A DNA stretch of 64,000 nucleotides from Oscheius dolichura (taxonomy: Eukaryota; Nematoda; Chromadorea; Rhabditida; Rhabditidae). A program made the position numbers and the translations under genes. The notes below the pieces were generated by a model that was not told the DNA's origin, made no database searches, and saw nothing but the letters and a program-made list of their open reading frames with translations. The DNA lies in contig OW051494.1 of assembly GCA_932521035.1 (NCBI GenBank), positions 3,644,001 to 3,708,000 of the forward strand, read 5' to 3'. This document shows, in pieces, positions 1-10,753 of the stretch; position 1 is the stretch's first letter, and each line of letters opens with the position of its first letter.

Positions 1-182
1 GAGGATTGGAGTCAGACCTCTAGAGGAAGAGTATACCGAATGTAAGAGTGACACCCATGCCGAGTGTGGAAACGGCACTCTGGTCAATGTGAACCGGAAA
101 TAATGGAAATACCACGCGTCACAGGTCTTTTTGTTCTTCTTCTGGCCGAAAACCGGGTTCCAACTTTTTGACAATCAGAACT

Positions 183-1555
183 ATGCGTTCACTTCTCGTC
201 GCTTTTTTCTCTCTTTTCTCTGGAAATTTAGCCGAAGACCCGGAGATATCGATGGCCGTCGTGAGGAAAAGGACCAATACTCTTTGAAGAGACCCTTTTC
301 AGCCGGAGATCATCGAAAGATGGGGCTACCCGGCGGAGAGACACCCGGTGACGACGGAGGACGGCTACGTCCTGGAGATGCACAGGATCCCCCACGGGAA
401 GGGTAGGTACTGAGTCAGATTCGAGGGCCTCCTCCCAGATGGGACTGCCAACTCCTCCCGGCCGGTGGTGTTCCTTCAACACGGCCTCCTGGCCGCCAGT
501 TCCTCGTGGGTAACCAATCTGCCCCACCTCTCCTTGGGTTTCATCCTGGCTGACGCCGGGTTCGACGTGTGGATGGGGAACAGTCGCGGAAACACCTACT
601 CCCGGCGGCATGTCTCCTTGGATCCGTCGGAGAGAAAGTTCTGGCACTTCTGGTGACTTCCCCTCTGGTTATAGACACCCTTTCCAGTTGGGACCACATG
701 GCCCGGTACGATCTCGATGCGTCTATCGACTATGTCCTGGAGCAGACGGGACAGGCGTCAGTCTTCTACGTCGGCCACTCACAGGGCACACTGACGATGT
801 TCTCGAAACTGTCGATGGACTCGGCCTTCGGGAGCAAGATCCGCCAGTTCCATGCACTCGCCCCAATCGCCACTGTGAGGCACATCAAAGGCTTCATCAA
901 GGTACTCTCCTACCTGCCCCTCGACCTGGCCTTCGCCATGATCGGAGGAGGCGAACTTCTTCTCAATAATGACGGCATCTTTGCCCACCTGGTGAAACTC
1001 CCCTGTACCAATGTGAGACTGCCTCTCTTCTGTGTAAATCAACCACTTCTAGCCAATAACGATAGAGATCTGTTCGAACCTCCTGTTTTCCACAACGGGA
1101 TACAGTAGTAACCAGATGAATGTCTCGCGGATCCCCGTCTACCTGGCCGACTACCCGGCAGGCACCTCCACCCAGAACATCCTCCACTGGGCGCAGCTGG
1201 CCCGTTTCGGTGAACATCGAATGTTCGACTATTTCATCCCCTATTTCAATAATTTACACTATGGACAGGTCTGTAATTTCGGATGAAATGAGGGGAACTG
1301 GTTCAGGACTCTGCCCCCTATTATGATATCTCAAAGGTCGCTGTCCCCACCTATTTATATAGCTCTCCGTCGGATTGGCTGGCATCGGAGGACGACGTCT
1401 CGGACTATTTGATACCGAGATTATCAAAAGACGTTCTAAAAGGAGACACTCGACTGGACAATTTCAATCATCTCGATTTCATATGGGGAAACCTTGCCGC
1501 GGCCGAAGTTTACCAGCCAATGATTAGATCAATGTTACTAGATCGGAGTCGTTGA
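183..1555 (+). CDS. Lysosomal acid lipase-like (abhydrolase) enzyme, secreted/lysosomal
   Basis: Hydrolyses cholesteryl esters and triglycerides in the family it resembles. Seen: ATG 183 opens a signal peptide ([17 protein letters not shown]). Exon 2 encodes the family motif [18 protein letters not shown]. Exon 3 carries the oxyanion region VVFLQHGLL and [12 protein letters not shown]. Exon 4 carries the nucleophile elbow GHSQGT (Ser). The catalytic Asp is likely in SPSDWLAS and the His in NHLDFIWG near the C-terminus. Introns at about 261-302, 403-438, 653-687 and 1269-1306 restore one frame. A further intron near 1033-1066 is needed to join PLFC to [20 protein letters not shown]; its exact ends are uncertain, with 34 nt or 19 nt solutions. 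Length is close to the usual 400 residues and all active-site parts are present. Family assignment is firm; substrate is inferred. Confidence 0.88.
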
Positions 1556-1753
1556 TGCTTATTCCTCAGATAAATAGTTGTTCTCCTAATTTCCCACTTT
1601 TACCATCCTTCTTCATAATTTCAGATGGTTTGTAAAGAAACTGATACATCCCGGTCCGGGTCAGCTTCTCTGGCCCACAAAAATAGATCATCTGGACATG
1701 TCCTAACCACCAAATTCACCAAATATCGATAGTACGCTGTGCTTATTATTGTA

Positions 1754-2394
1754 ATGGATCGTGTAGCCGAGTGGTTGTTCGGGCCGACTGGTCAAAAAGA
1801 GAAGAAGACGCCAGATGCCGCTGCGCCTGTCCCTTCCAGAAAACCTTCTACCGCATCCAAGAAGAAGAGCGCCAGCGACGAGGGCGAGGAGGAAATCCTA
1901 CGATCAATTCGAAAATAACCGAGGCTGTTTCAGAAACGGAACGACTACAACATTTTCTGTCATCGTTGCGAGGAGCCGGTAAGCCGGGACGACGCCGGGA
2001 GGGTAGTGCTGGCCCGGGGCTACGTCTACCACCTGCTGCACTTGAGCTGTTTCCTGTGTGGCCACTCGGTGCTCCACGGCTACTACGCCCACCCCTCGAT
2101 GTCGGAGGTCGTCTGCTGCGACTGTTACTGCAAAATTTCGAATCCCCCATGTGCCGGCTGTGACCTGCCTCTTCGGGACACTGCTTGCCGTGCCCAGAAC
2201 AAATTCTGGCACCGCGACTGCGTTCGCTGTACGGCCTGCAAGCAGATCATCAGTAGGCCGCGCTTCACAGATCAACTTTTATTTGGTATTTAGGTAAAGA
2301 CTACTGCGACTTGGACGGGCGCATTTTCCATGAGAGCTGCATTCGCATGAGGCTTCACGGAGTGTCGAAGGAATCTGTCGCTGGGGACAAGTAG
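1754..2394 (+). CDS. LIM-domain protein (two LIM domains), frame interrupted by TAA at 1916
   Basis: Two zinc-binding LIM modules are visible: FCHRCEEPVS ... CFLCGHSVLHGYY ... CCDCYC, then CAGCDLPLR ... HRDCVRCTACKQIIS ... CDLDGRIFHESC. The second is joined across an intron at about 2251-2295 (gtaggc...tttag). Upstream in the same frame, ATG 1754 opens a Lys/Glu-rich stretch (MDRVAEWLFGPTGQ...), but TAA at 1916-1918 breaks it. Either an intron with a weak donor removes it (gtccct at 1829 to cag at 1933, phase 0 on both sides), or the start is wrong, or the gene is damaged. No homeodomain follows before the stop at 2392, so it resembles a LIM-only protein, expected to be a protein-interaction adaptor. 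The specific orthologue is not recognised. Confidence 0.55.
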
Positions 2395-2645
2395 CAACAT
2401 CAACAATAAAATAATGATAACTGATTGATAAAAACTTTTCATTCGTATAATCTATGAAGTCTTTCTGGTCTTTGCCGTATCGCTTTTGTAGTCTCATCCG
2501 ACGAACGCTCGACGAATATCAAAAACGGATGTTGCAAATGTTATGGCGGATAAATACCCAACTCGAGCCATAGAGAAAAGTGGTATTTACATACCGATTT
2601 ATTATTATAAATACTTACAATTACATATTCAGAAACGATAAAAAT
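2395..2645. other. Intergenic gap, AT-rich
   Basis: Lies between the 3' ends of the LIM gene (+) and the C2H2-like gene (-). An aataaaa-type signal at about 2406 could serve the LIM gene. No further coding pattern is seen. Confidence 0.5.
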
Positions 2646-4300
2646 TTATAGCCGCCTCTGGCTTTGGAACTTGATAAGGTCGTCAATCCCTAAATGTTTC
2701 AGCTGATGATGTACGTCAGGGAAATTATGCGGATCTACAGCAAATTTTGCACCCTGCAAATTTTGCTCCTCGCAGTAAAAAAGCAAAATTTAGGTTGAGC
2801 AACAAGCATGACAACGATTTTCTCAACTTTATGGTCAAAATGATGAGTATCGCGGAAAATTTAAACTCACCCAACCTGGAAAACATTTTCTGAATGTTTC
2901 TAGAAGTGCTTGAAAATCTTCGGGGGACTCATTTTTTTCAGCAGCTTTCCATGGGGTTCCAATGTGTTTCAATTTGTGATGCGTCCGAATCTAAGCAAAA
3001 CAATTAATGAGAAAGCGAGAACTCCACAACATTGTTTTCAGTTGAAGAAGCATACTCGCAAATTCTGCATTTCCACGGGGTCCTCCCTTTCATATGAGTA
3101 CGCACGTGATTTACCAAGCGATCTCTTCCGTATCCGCTGCGAAGTAATATTTGTGAGTAGCAGTTCTACAGATAATGCCAGTTGACATAAAATAACAAAC
3201 CTCATAGGTGCACTTAACAATGCGAGTCTTTTCTGTAATAGCTTTCTGAAACTAATACTTTCGTCTTGTACATTCGTTTCAATAGTTCAAAACAAATGAT
3301 GGCAAAGACTTACTTTTCCAATGTGTAGACGCATTTGGCCAACTTCTTCACTTATTGCTGCCCTCTTTCTACTTTTGCAATTTTTGGAAATATTCACTAA
3401 TACACCTTCCATAAAATTAGGAGGTGTCAATGGAGGCGGTTGCTCTGCCTAACAATGAGAGTTGTTACCAAATAAATTGCCTAACATCAACAGCATCGTC
3501 GTCTTCATACACATCAAAATAATCATCATCTTCTGCTATATTTTCAGCTGCAGTCTCTCTATTAACTTCGTTTTCCACTACCAAAATATTGCAATTGCTA
3601 ATAATTGGCTAAAATCTCCAAGAATTTTATTAAAAAAAAACTTACCATTTGCTCTTCTATAATATTGTTATCTGTCAGTTTAATTTCCATGAGCTCTTCG
3701 TTATCTGTCAGTTCAATTTCCATGAGTTTTTCGTTATTTAAATCATCAACATGATCTAAGATAGGAAATAATAACAAAGAAGAGAAAACCGCTATGAATT
3801 GTGCTGAACGAGCAATTAAATAACGACGGCAATACGGGAGCAGATGAATGATTAACACAAGCTTCTCCTTCTTCTTCTTCTCTTTCTTCTTCTCTTTCTT
3901 CTTCTCTTTCTTCTTCACCTTCTTCTTCACCTTCTTCTTCTTCTTCTTCTTCTTCCACTTTCACATGAGTATGAAGTGATGCAGGCTCATGACTAGAAAA
4001 TGAATCGTCGGATAATTCGTCCAAGGAACAAGTCTAAAAAGCGCATTCATGTTCGCCTTACTACTGTAAAAGACACGTACACTTCCTTCTTGAGAGCTTT
4101 CGGAGCTTCTACGAAAACGATCCATATGTGGAACATCAAAAATCACACATTTTTCAATTCCATAAGTTCTCTATAAAACGAATTAAAGCAGAACAAATAC
4201 CTACCAATAAAAAAGGTATATTTACACCTTTTTGTGATATTTCAGCGAGTGTCACTCCGTAGATATTCACTTGAACAATATCAAGACTTGTTGCACTCAT
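2646..4300 (-). CDS. C2H2-like zinc-finger protein with long acidic tract, uncharacterised
   Basis: Assembled from about eight exons with ~30-45 nt introns. The N-terminus MSATSLDIVQVNIYG starts at 4300. A run of Glu/Arg encoded by a CTT/CTC microsatellite (3863-3956) follows, then repeated LMEIELTDN / LMEIKLTDN. Two Cys/His clusters suggest zinc fingers: KCTYENC...NHVRTH, and CRICEYASSTENNV joined by a phase-0 intron to IRTHHKLKH. The C-terminal exon (FAVDPHNFPDVHHQL...) follows a 100-odd nt intron with a gtgagt donor and a tttgcag acceptor. Nucleic-acid binding is inferred from the Cys/His spacing only, which is wider than the textbook spacing in the first cluster. Divergently paired with the gene at 4710. 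The exon 2 to 3 junction (about 4035-4080) is uncertain. Confidence 0.5.
3863..3956. repeat. CTT/CTC microsatellite inside coding exon (acidic tract on minus strand)
   Basis: About 95 bases of cttctc/cttctt units. On the minus strand they read as Glu with occasional Gly and Arg within the C2H2-like gene. Likely length-polymorphic. Confidence 0.85.
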
Positions 4301-4709
4301 TGCTCGCGATAGAATAGCTATAAATCTGCGAGTAATAAACAATAGTGAAAATAGATGCACAAACATAAAGTAGTTGAAAATTGGAAACAAACATAAGGAA
4401 GGAAACAGTATATAAATGCTCCTATCACTATCAAAAGCTCCGATATTTTATTTTTTTGAAATAGTAAAAATGCCGGTAAATGAATAGCATCAAACATCAA
4501 ATCCAAAAAAACGCATTGATGTTCACTTTTTTTTCTTATTCTTTTGACTATAAAGTTGTGTTCCCTTTCTCTCCCTCTCTGTGTGTTTGCTTCCCAGCAA
4601 CTAATATAAATGAGCAATATCCGAGACCATCTCTCGCTACAGCATGTACTTTATTGAATGATCCATTTTACTTATATATCTGCTTTTCATTATATTTTTT
4701 GTTCAGAAT
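4301..4709. promoter_or_regulatory. Divergent intergenic region between C2H2-like gene (-) and unknown gene (+)
   Basis: About 410 bases separate the two start codons. The plus-strand gene has a T-rich stretch ending in ttgttcag directly before aatATG, as expected for a spliced-leader acceptor. A similar tatag precedes the minus-strand start. No TATA box is claimed. Confidence 0.4.
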
Positions 4710-6609
4710 ATGGATGCAAACAATGTTGTTCAAACGAACAGTTTTCCTTCAAAGAAATTTGACAACCCTCCATTTGCAAACAATATAAAATCGTGTGATA
4801 CAGCACAACCTCAAACAAATCCACCGATTGAAAAAATGTGTAAAAAAACTCTAAATGAAAATAGATATTGGAAACGCGTAGAGGTTAGTTGGAAGCAACA
4901 TCTAGTAAGAGTAGTAGTTGCACTTGTTCATTAAATATATTTAATACATCATTTTAGAAACCTCCGCTGAATAAAGGAAGCAGTGCTTGGGTTTCGCTCT
5001 ACGGTAGAGACAGTAATGGCAATGATCATTTGGACCGACTTTGCGAGTGTGAACTACATACACCCAAGTTACCAGCAACAGCACGGCAGGGTCCAAAATT
5101 GAGCTGGACCGAACTACTAAACGGTCGCAATTGCTCACTTACAGAAGTGCATCCGGATGAAATAGATAAAGAGTATTTTTCTATGAAGCTAATAACACGC
5201 TTCTTTACAGTTCCGACGAATCCGATTTTGTTGAAGAAGACGGCCCATACACAGAAGAAAGGCCCCTTGATGCTGGATGGGAATATGGTATTTTTATGGG
5301 ATATCATATCGGAATGCCGGAAAGAGATATTTGCCAGGTAACATATATAGTGATGTTTTATTTCTCTTACAGATTGAGTTGTACACAAGAAATGGAATTT
5401 TCCGATTTTATACTCTTACTAAAGCTGTAGAAGAATTAGGAGAAAGTATTTATGTCCGCTACAAAAAAGATATGAACGGCAACTATGAGGTTTATTTATA
5501 AAGTTCCAATTAACGTGTATTTTTAGATTCATTCCAGCCGACATCGTCACAGTATTTTGGGCACTATAAAGATTCGTCCCAATAAAAGCCTGGAAATGAG
5601 GACAATAGCAGTGGTAGCCTTCTCAAGAGATGATCAGTCGCCAATACCCATATGGTATTATATAAGAAGTATTTATCTGAATAATAATTTTTAGGAGTGA
5701 GGTTGTTGGATGGCGAACAATCGACTATAGACGTATGGGAATATTTCGGAAAGGACTAGTAGACATGGGACGTGATGAGATTTTCAAGCCTCTTCGGCTA
5801 ATTGAGTTCACTATTAAAATTAGGACTGATCTGTAATGCTTTTTCATAGCGATAGTTTAATGATAATTACAGCGGACAGACGGAGTCTGAACAGACATAT
5901 GATGCTGTGAAAGTCACTGATATTGCACCGCTTTCTTATACATCATCCGACAAAGAGGCTGTAAGTGCCTTTCCAGGGTTAAGATACTTCTATCTTATTC
6001 TAGGTAGATGTTCCTGACTGTTGTTATCCAAAATCTCCTAAGCGAATAAATGACCTATCATTCTCGCGATATTCGACAGATATTCTAGTTAGGCAAATAT
6101 TACAACTAATCTTGTTTTAGGAGCTTCGTGCCATTTTTTCGTCGAAATCTTATCCAAAACTTAAATTTTGGGCATCTGCAGACCAATGCGCTTTTACAGA
6201 AAAAGAGAAGTCTGGTTACCTCAGCGTAAGCCATTTTACATATGTATTTTTATGCCAACTTAGGGAATTTTTGTACCGTTTAACTTGGAAGAATATCGCG
6301 CTCTCATTGTGGCACCTATACAGGTTTGTTGTCATCTTTCTTGTTCGACATGTTTTTAAAGAGACTACACAGAATGACGAAAGGACATTTCATGGATTAT
6401 AAACAACTCCCTTCCAAGCTATTTCGTAAACCCATAGTATCTGATACTATCGAAAAAGTATCACAGCTATTTGATTTACTCAAAATTTAGGTGAAAAACG
6501 TCCATAATCACTTTTTCTATAATGTTCAACATACAAATCGAACCATCAATTGGTTCACGTAGGTAAGAGTATTTGCAACTGATCTTTATGGTTTAGATAT
6601 CTTACATAG
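4710..6609 (+). CDS. Multi-exon protein of unknown function
   Basis: I do not recognise this gene. ATG 4710 sits three bases after a T-rich acceptor. Exons joined by 33-45 nt introns (for example about 4885-4957, 5173-5210, 5338-5372) give one continuous frame. It includes SAWVSLYGRDSNGNDHLDRL, then DAGWEYGIFMGYHIGMPE, then IRPNKSLEMRTIAVVAFSRD, then RMGIFRKGLVDMGRDEIFKP, ending ...NWFTYLT at TAG 6607. The acidic segment SDESDFVEEDGPYTEE is only in frame if the 38 nt intron with donor gtattt is removed. No signal peptide or TM segment is seen, and strand-rich globular sequence dominates. It precedes the HORMA gene on the same strand by ~290 bases, but no functional link is shown. Confidence 0.6.
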
Positions 6610-6895
6610 CTATAACACTGACGCCTACGACCTTAGAAGAAGAGCCAAATGTTTCTTATATTTGGATATTTCGTATTTTTCATTTGTCAAATATATATCA
6701 AATATAGTATTTTTTTTGTAAAATCTTTTTGTACATCTCCAACCATGTTTATAGCTACCATATTAATATCTTTTTTAGCTGAACAGATTTTTTATATGTT
6801 TCGCCCTTTCTTTCTCTTCATGATGTGCTTCTTTTCAAGGACAGCTTTGGGATTTATCTTATCTTGAAATTTTAGGGTATTGTGGACATTTTAAA

Positions 6896-8144
6896 ATGCT
6901 AGATGATGTAAATCTATGCGGAAAAAACGTTGACATTTCAAGTGCAAAATTCATTGGTGATGTTCTTTTCGTGTCAGCTAGCTTAGTTTTACGAGGCCGT
7001 AAATTATTTTTGCCGGATCATTTCGAGGAATCATCGTTTGCTGGTATTTTTAAAATTTGTTTCAACCACGTTTCGTTTCCAGATTTTCCCGTTTACATTT
7101 TAACCGAGAAAACGAGTTTGGGAAAAAGCACAATCCACAGAATAAACGGCGTGCGCAAGACCCTCGAGTATGGCTGGCTTCAAAAGTTTATTATTGTTGT
7201 AAGGAGTGCCCATAATATAAATATACACGCCTTGCAGGTTTCCCGTGATGAATCAAACCCTGATGCTGTTGTAGAGGTTTTTACATGGTCTTTTGAATAT
7301 ACAGGTGCAAATTTGACCGCATCCTTTCACAGGTAGTAATTATCAAATTAGTGCGCCTAACGGGAATATATTTAGCAGTGAATCCGCCGAAACGATGAAT
7401 ATTGACTTTGAAAACACAGAGAGCACAATGAAACAGGTGAAGGTGTTTTTTGCCACCCTCTCTGTAACACTCAAAGAAGAATTGACGCCATTGCCTGCTG
7501 GATGCTTTCCTGGATTGCGCCTTGTCTATAATGGCGGTAAGACATGCATGTTAATGCAAGTTTTTTTTGAAGATAAGTCCGCGGGATATCAAGCGCAAGG
7601 GTTTAAACGCTCAGAAACATTGTATACTCTCCAAGAAAACTGTCAATTTTTGTATGATAGAAGTCTTTCTGCTAGATGTCATAGGTTTAATTTAAACTTT
7701 TTTTTTCCTACCATCCGATTTTCAGTCTGCATTTTGGCATAAAAAGCACTTTAGCTAACAAGAACTTGAACAAAAGAAGGGTAAGCAGCTCTGAAAGCAT
7801 AGAAGAAGAAGTTTTGGAAGTTGCCCGTAATGATACTTTCTACATAGGAGAGGGCATAGAAACCGCTGACGATAGTGTATTTATCAGAGAAGAACAGGAA
7901 TCTGCAATAAACGAAAGTTTCTTGAATTCTAGTAAGTAGACTTGTTCATGGATAGCACTCCGTTCAGGTTGCATTGCAACCATAGACACCTCCACCATTT
8001 CTCCCAGACGACGTTTAACATCACTATCCACTGATTGCTCGTTTACAACGGTAGGTCTATGCGAATACTGTATTTTTTTTTTAGAATCGCGCTAAGTACG
8101 ACAAACCTATTGCTAAAAGAAGAAGAATTGCAACATTTGAATAG
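6896..8144 (+). CDS. HORMA-domain protein (HIM-3/HTP/HORMAD-like meiotic chromosome axis component)
   Basis: HORMA proteins of this class load on meiotic chromosome axes and control pairing, crossover formation and synapsis. Seen, in order: DVLFVSASLVLRGRKLFLP, ILTEKTSLGKSTIHRING, VRKTLEYGWLQK, the conserved core VVEVFTWSFEYTG, then TLSVTLKEELTPLPAGCF and GLRLVYNG...YQAQGF, as in the seat-belt half of the fold. A Ser/Arg-rich tail follows, with STISPRRRLTSL and KRRRIATFE at the end. Introns at about 7044-7082, 7199-7237, 7305-7332 (only 28 nt), 7537-7572 and later restore the frame. ATG 6896 follows an attttag acceptor. Short N-terminal part; the basic C-terminal tail may hold a closure motif, but none is proven. 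Confidence 0.8.
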
Positions 8145-8230
8145 TGGACTTATTTTTATTGTTTTATTTAATTAGTTCATACTCTATTTTTAAAAAGTTT
8201 TATTGTTTTTATCATAAATAAAAGTTATTT

Positions 8231-8254
8231 CGATCGCGAGCCGGCGGCCGCGCT
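8231..8254. other. GC-only islet in AT-rich 3' flank of the HORMA gene
   Basis: Right after aataaa (about 8217) the sequence turns to cgatcgcgagccggcggccg, including a gcggccgc octamer, and then back to poly-T/A. The origin is unclear. Confidence 0.5.
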
Positions 8255-8584
8255 GTTTTTTTTTATTTTTAAACAAATACAATAATATGAGAAAACAATA
8301 TTTATTGAAAAAAGAATGTTAACAACACATATAATAACAAGATAATCGAAAAATATTAAAAGAACTGTCAAGGACCTAAAACAACTTTGGCTTAAAAAAT
8401 TCGCCTTTTTCTCCTGATCACAATGGTATATTTATTTTTGCATATGGACGCCTGTATCACGTATTTCTTGCATATTTTTGACCTGCGCGATGTTTACAAG
8501 CCCGTAATGTGCGCAACCAAAATTCGTCTGCGATTTTCAAGAATTTTTCTCTCGTGATGCTGCAAAATGTCCGGCGTGCGTTCG

Positions 8585-8658
8585 ATTTTCGTGGTGTAGT
8601 GGGTAAGAGACCGGTTTTATCATTCGAGAGGTCGGGGGTTCGATCCCCACTGGGGGTA
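8585..8658 (+). other. tRNA-like sequence (probable tRNA pseudogene or tRNA-derived repeat head)
   Basis: 74 nt with a box A-like tggtgtagtgggt and a canonical box B ggttcgatccc. The T arm pairs four of five. The seven-base acceptor ends (attttcg with tgggggt) pair fully if G-U pairs are allowed, followed by a discriminator A. The anticodon arm does not form a normal five-pair stem, so no anticodon is assigned. It heads a set of related decayed copies, so it is more likely a tRNA-derived repeat than a working gene. Confidence 0.6.
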
Positions 8659-8900
8659 ACTCTTTTTGCTTTTTTATTTTGAAGTCCTGGAAACTTTCAA
8701 AATATTTTTGAAGTGTTTTTCGCCATGGGACCAATTCGTGGTGGGACCCCAATCGAGAGGTCGAGAGTTCGGTTCCTCCTTCTGTCAACTTCTTTTGCGT
8801 TCTCTATCTAGCATTTTTGCATGTTTCCAAAATACTTTTCGTTGCGGGACGAATTCGTGGTGGGACCCCAATCCGGAAGTAGACGGTTCGATGCCTTTTT
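8585..8900 (+). repeat. Three degenerate tRNA-derived repeat copies
   Basis: The head cgtggtg...gaccc/gagaggtcg...ggttcgat recurs near 8590, 8737 and 8856. Each copy is followed by a T-rich spacer with tttccaaaat/tttcaaaat and a cgtggtgggacc re-entry. Copies two and three lack most of box A. Antisense ORFs of the VGIEP type here are artefacts of the repeat. Confidence 0.65.
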
Positions 8901-9053
8901 GGGCTAAGAAATTTTGCTTTATCTGTTTGGTATTTTTTTGTTTTGACAAGAGGGCTTCGCCGCGTCACAAACGCGACTATTTTAGCCCAAAAAAGTCTCT
9001 TTTTGTCGTGACATTTCCATAAAAATTCGTGAACGAATTGACAAAAAGAGGAC

Positions 9054-9548
9054 AATTACTATTTTTAAAAGAGAAACTCAAAGAATACTTGTGATTTGAC
9101 AGGACTGTGTAAAGAGGGCGATAATGGAAGAATCAAACCACTGCAGATGTTGGTTCAAGTGTCTTTTCCTTCTTCTAAAATGGAGGTTGGAATTACTGGA
9201 TATCATCGTTTACCAAACTTGTGTAGGCAGATATCATTGAAGAATAAGGCGAAAGTTGTCCCCCTTGGCCCGTTTCCAAAAAAAAAGCTGATTATTTATG
9301 GATCATCTGTGGGAACAAATTGGGGTGGTTTGAATGAACGGGCAAATTTGTTGAAGGGAAGATGACAATCTCATGCAGCAGATTCAATTGCACCACTTGA
9401 ACTCCGCAGAGAAAGGGGAATGCCGGGTGCGAATCAAACGTTTCCTTTAAAAAGTGCAGCGGTTTGAATTTTCCATTATCGCCCTCTTTTTGTACATTCC
9501 CGTCAAACTACAAGTATTCTTTGAGTTTCTCTTTTTAAAATAGTGATT
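9054..9548. mobile_element. Foldback / MITE-like element 1 (about 93 bp inverted termini)
   Basis: The left arm 9054-9146 and the right arm 9455-9548 are inverted copies. Shared blocks include gagaaactcaaagaatactt (reversed on the right as aagtattctttgagtttctc) and agagggcgataatgga. The central ~300 bases have no transposase-like ORF. No clear target-site duplication was identified by eye. It is non-autonomous, presumably mobilised in trans. Confidence 0.75.
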
Positions 9549-9640
9549 TATTTTGTTTTCCTATTTTTTTTTTCAAGGAATGGGGAACAGGGAGGGTGAG
9601 GGTCAGAAGAGAGCGGATACTCGAAGTACGGCGGAGGCAA

Positions 9641-10112
9641 TTATTATGTGAAAGAGTGGAACACGAAAGATGTTGTGGTTAGGATTTCATTGACCGTGCA
9701 AAAAGCAAGCAATAGAAACGGCCTAACCACCGCCTAGTCAGAGAGCAAGTTTCAATGATTGCTCACGGATCGAAAGTACCAATCAACGAAGCTCGTTTTG
9801 TTGGAACTTCTAACGAAGGATTACCGTACCATAAGTTTAACGCTCTACTTTCTATCGTTACCACGGTCAAAATGACGCTAAAGTCCAAGTTTGGACGTAG
9901 GCGGGGGCCGGCAGCTCCTCGTAGGATGAAATACAGTGGGGGCCAGAACGATGAGTAGATCAGACAACTTTCTCTTATTTCTCTGACTGTGGCTGGTTAG
10001 GCCGTTTCTATTGCTCTCCTTTTGTCCGGTTCCCCTTTCTATTGCTCGCTTTTTGCACGATCAATGGAATCCTAACCACAACATCTTTCGTGTTCCACTT
10101 TTTCACATAATA
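9641..10112. mobile_element. Foldback / MITE-like element 2 (about 100 bp inverted termini)
   Basis: The left arm starts ttattatgtgaaagagtgga and runs to about 9743. The right arm (about 9980-10112) is its inverse (ending tttttcacataataa). Shared blocks include cacgaaagatgttgtggtta and tagaaacggcctaacca. The right arm has an extra segment with a second ttctattgctc copy. No coding capacity. It lies 92 bases from element 1, with unrelated termini, and ends about 100 bases before the start codon of the four-TM gene. Confidence 0.75.
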
Positions 10113-10210
10113 ATCTCTTTACTGGTTTTGTTTTGTAATCTTCTTATGCGATTAACCCATTTGTAATTCCCAAGATTATTCCCAGGCCAGTGGTTGGCTC
10201 TTTTCGACGA

Positions 10211-10732
10211 ATGGAGCAAACGTTTTCTGTCAAATACAACTTTGCTTATTTGAGTAGCATCCTGCGCCTTCTCCAGATAATCTGCACAGCTTCTAATGTA
10301 ACCTTTTCCTCTCTTCCACTGAATATACCGCCCTTTCAGATGGTGTTGATCTTCCTCGAATCGGGTAATCTCTCCTACTCGTACTTTGGGCTCTACATGG
10401 GTCTGTGCGGTCTTTACCTCCACCACGTCCTCCGTAAATGGCTCTTCAACATTGACGGCCGTTATGATCTCCATCGGTTGGTTTCCGAAGGCCAAAGCAC
10501 AGCCTCCGTTCAATATGCAATCGGTACTGCTCTCCCTTTCTAGCCCCCTACAACTCCTTCAGCTTGCCTGTCGGCGTGTCTGCTCTCCTGGCCGATGTGG
10601 TATTTGGTTCGCCTGGAGAACGGCACCAACAAGGTGTTGACGGGCCTCTTCGGGCTGGGTAGCATCTTATCCTCCCATGTGCTCCTTTTCTTAGAAATCT
10701 ACGAAGTGTTTGGAACCAAGGACAAACAATAA
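10211..10732 (+). CDS. Small four-transmembrane protein, function unknown
   Basis: ATG 10211 (MEQTFSVKYNFAYLSSIL). Introns at about 10298-10339 (42 nt) and 10530-10572 give one frame to TAA 10730. Four hydrophobic segments are seen: FAYLSSILRLLQIICTASN; ESGNLSYSYFGLYMGLCGLY; ACLSACLLSWPMWYLV; LTGLFGLGSILSSHVLLFLE. A basic and acidic cytoplasmic-type loop (RKWLFNIDGRYDLHRL) lies between TM2 and TM3. The topology resembles MARVEL-like four-TM proteins, but no diagnostic motif was recognised. The stop overlaps an aataaa signal, and the next gene converges 22 bases away. Confidence 0.65.
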
Positions 10733-10753
10733 ATTTTTCTTTATTTTTCTCGT

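Noticed and set aside
8537..8788. Minus-strand ORF with VGIEP..TSR-like peptide
   Set aside because: This peptide is a well-known artefact of translating antisense to tRNA-derived repeats; it overlaps the tRNA-like copy.
9755..9958. Small ORF within foldback element 2
   Set aside because: Short, no homology to transposases, and the element is defined by its termini only.
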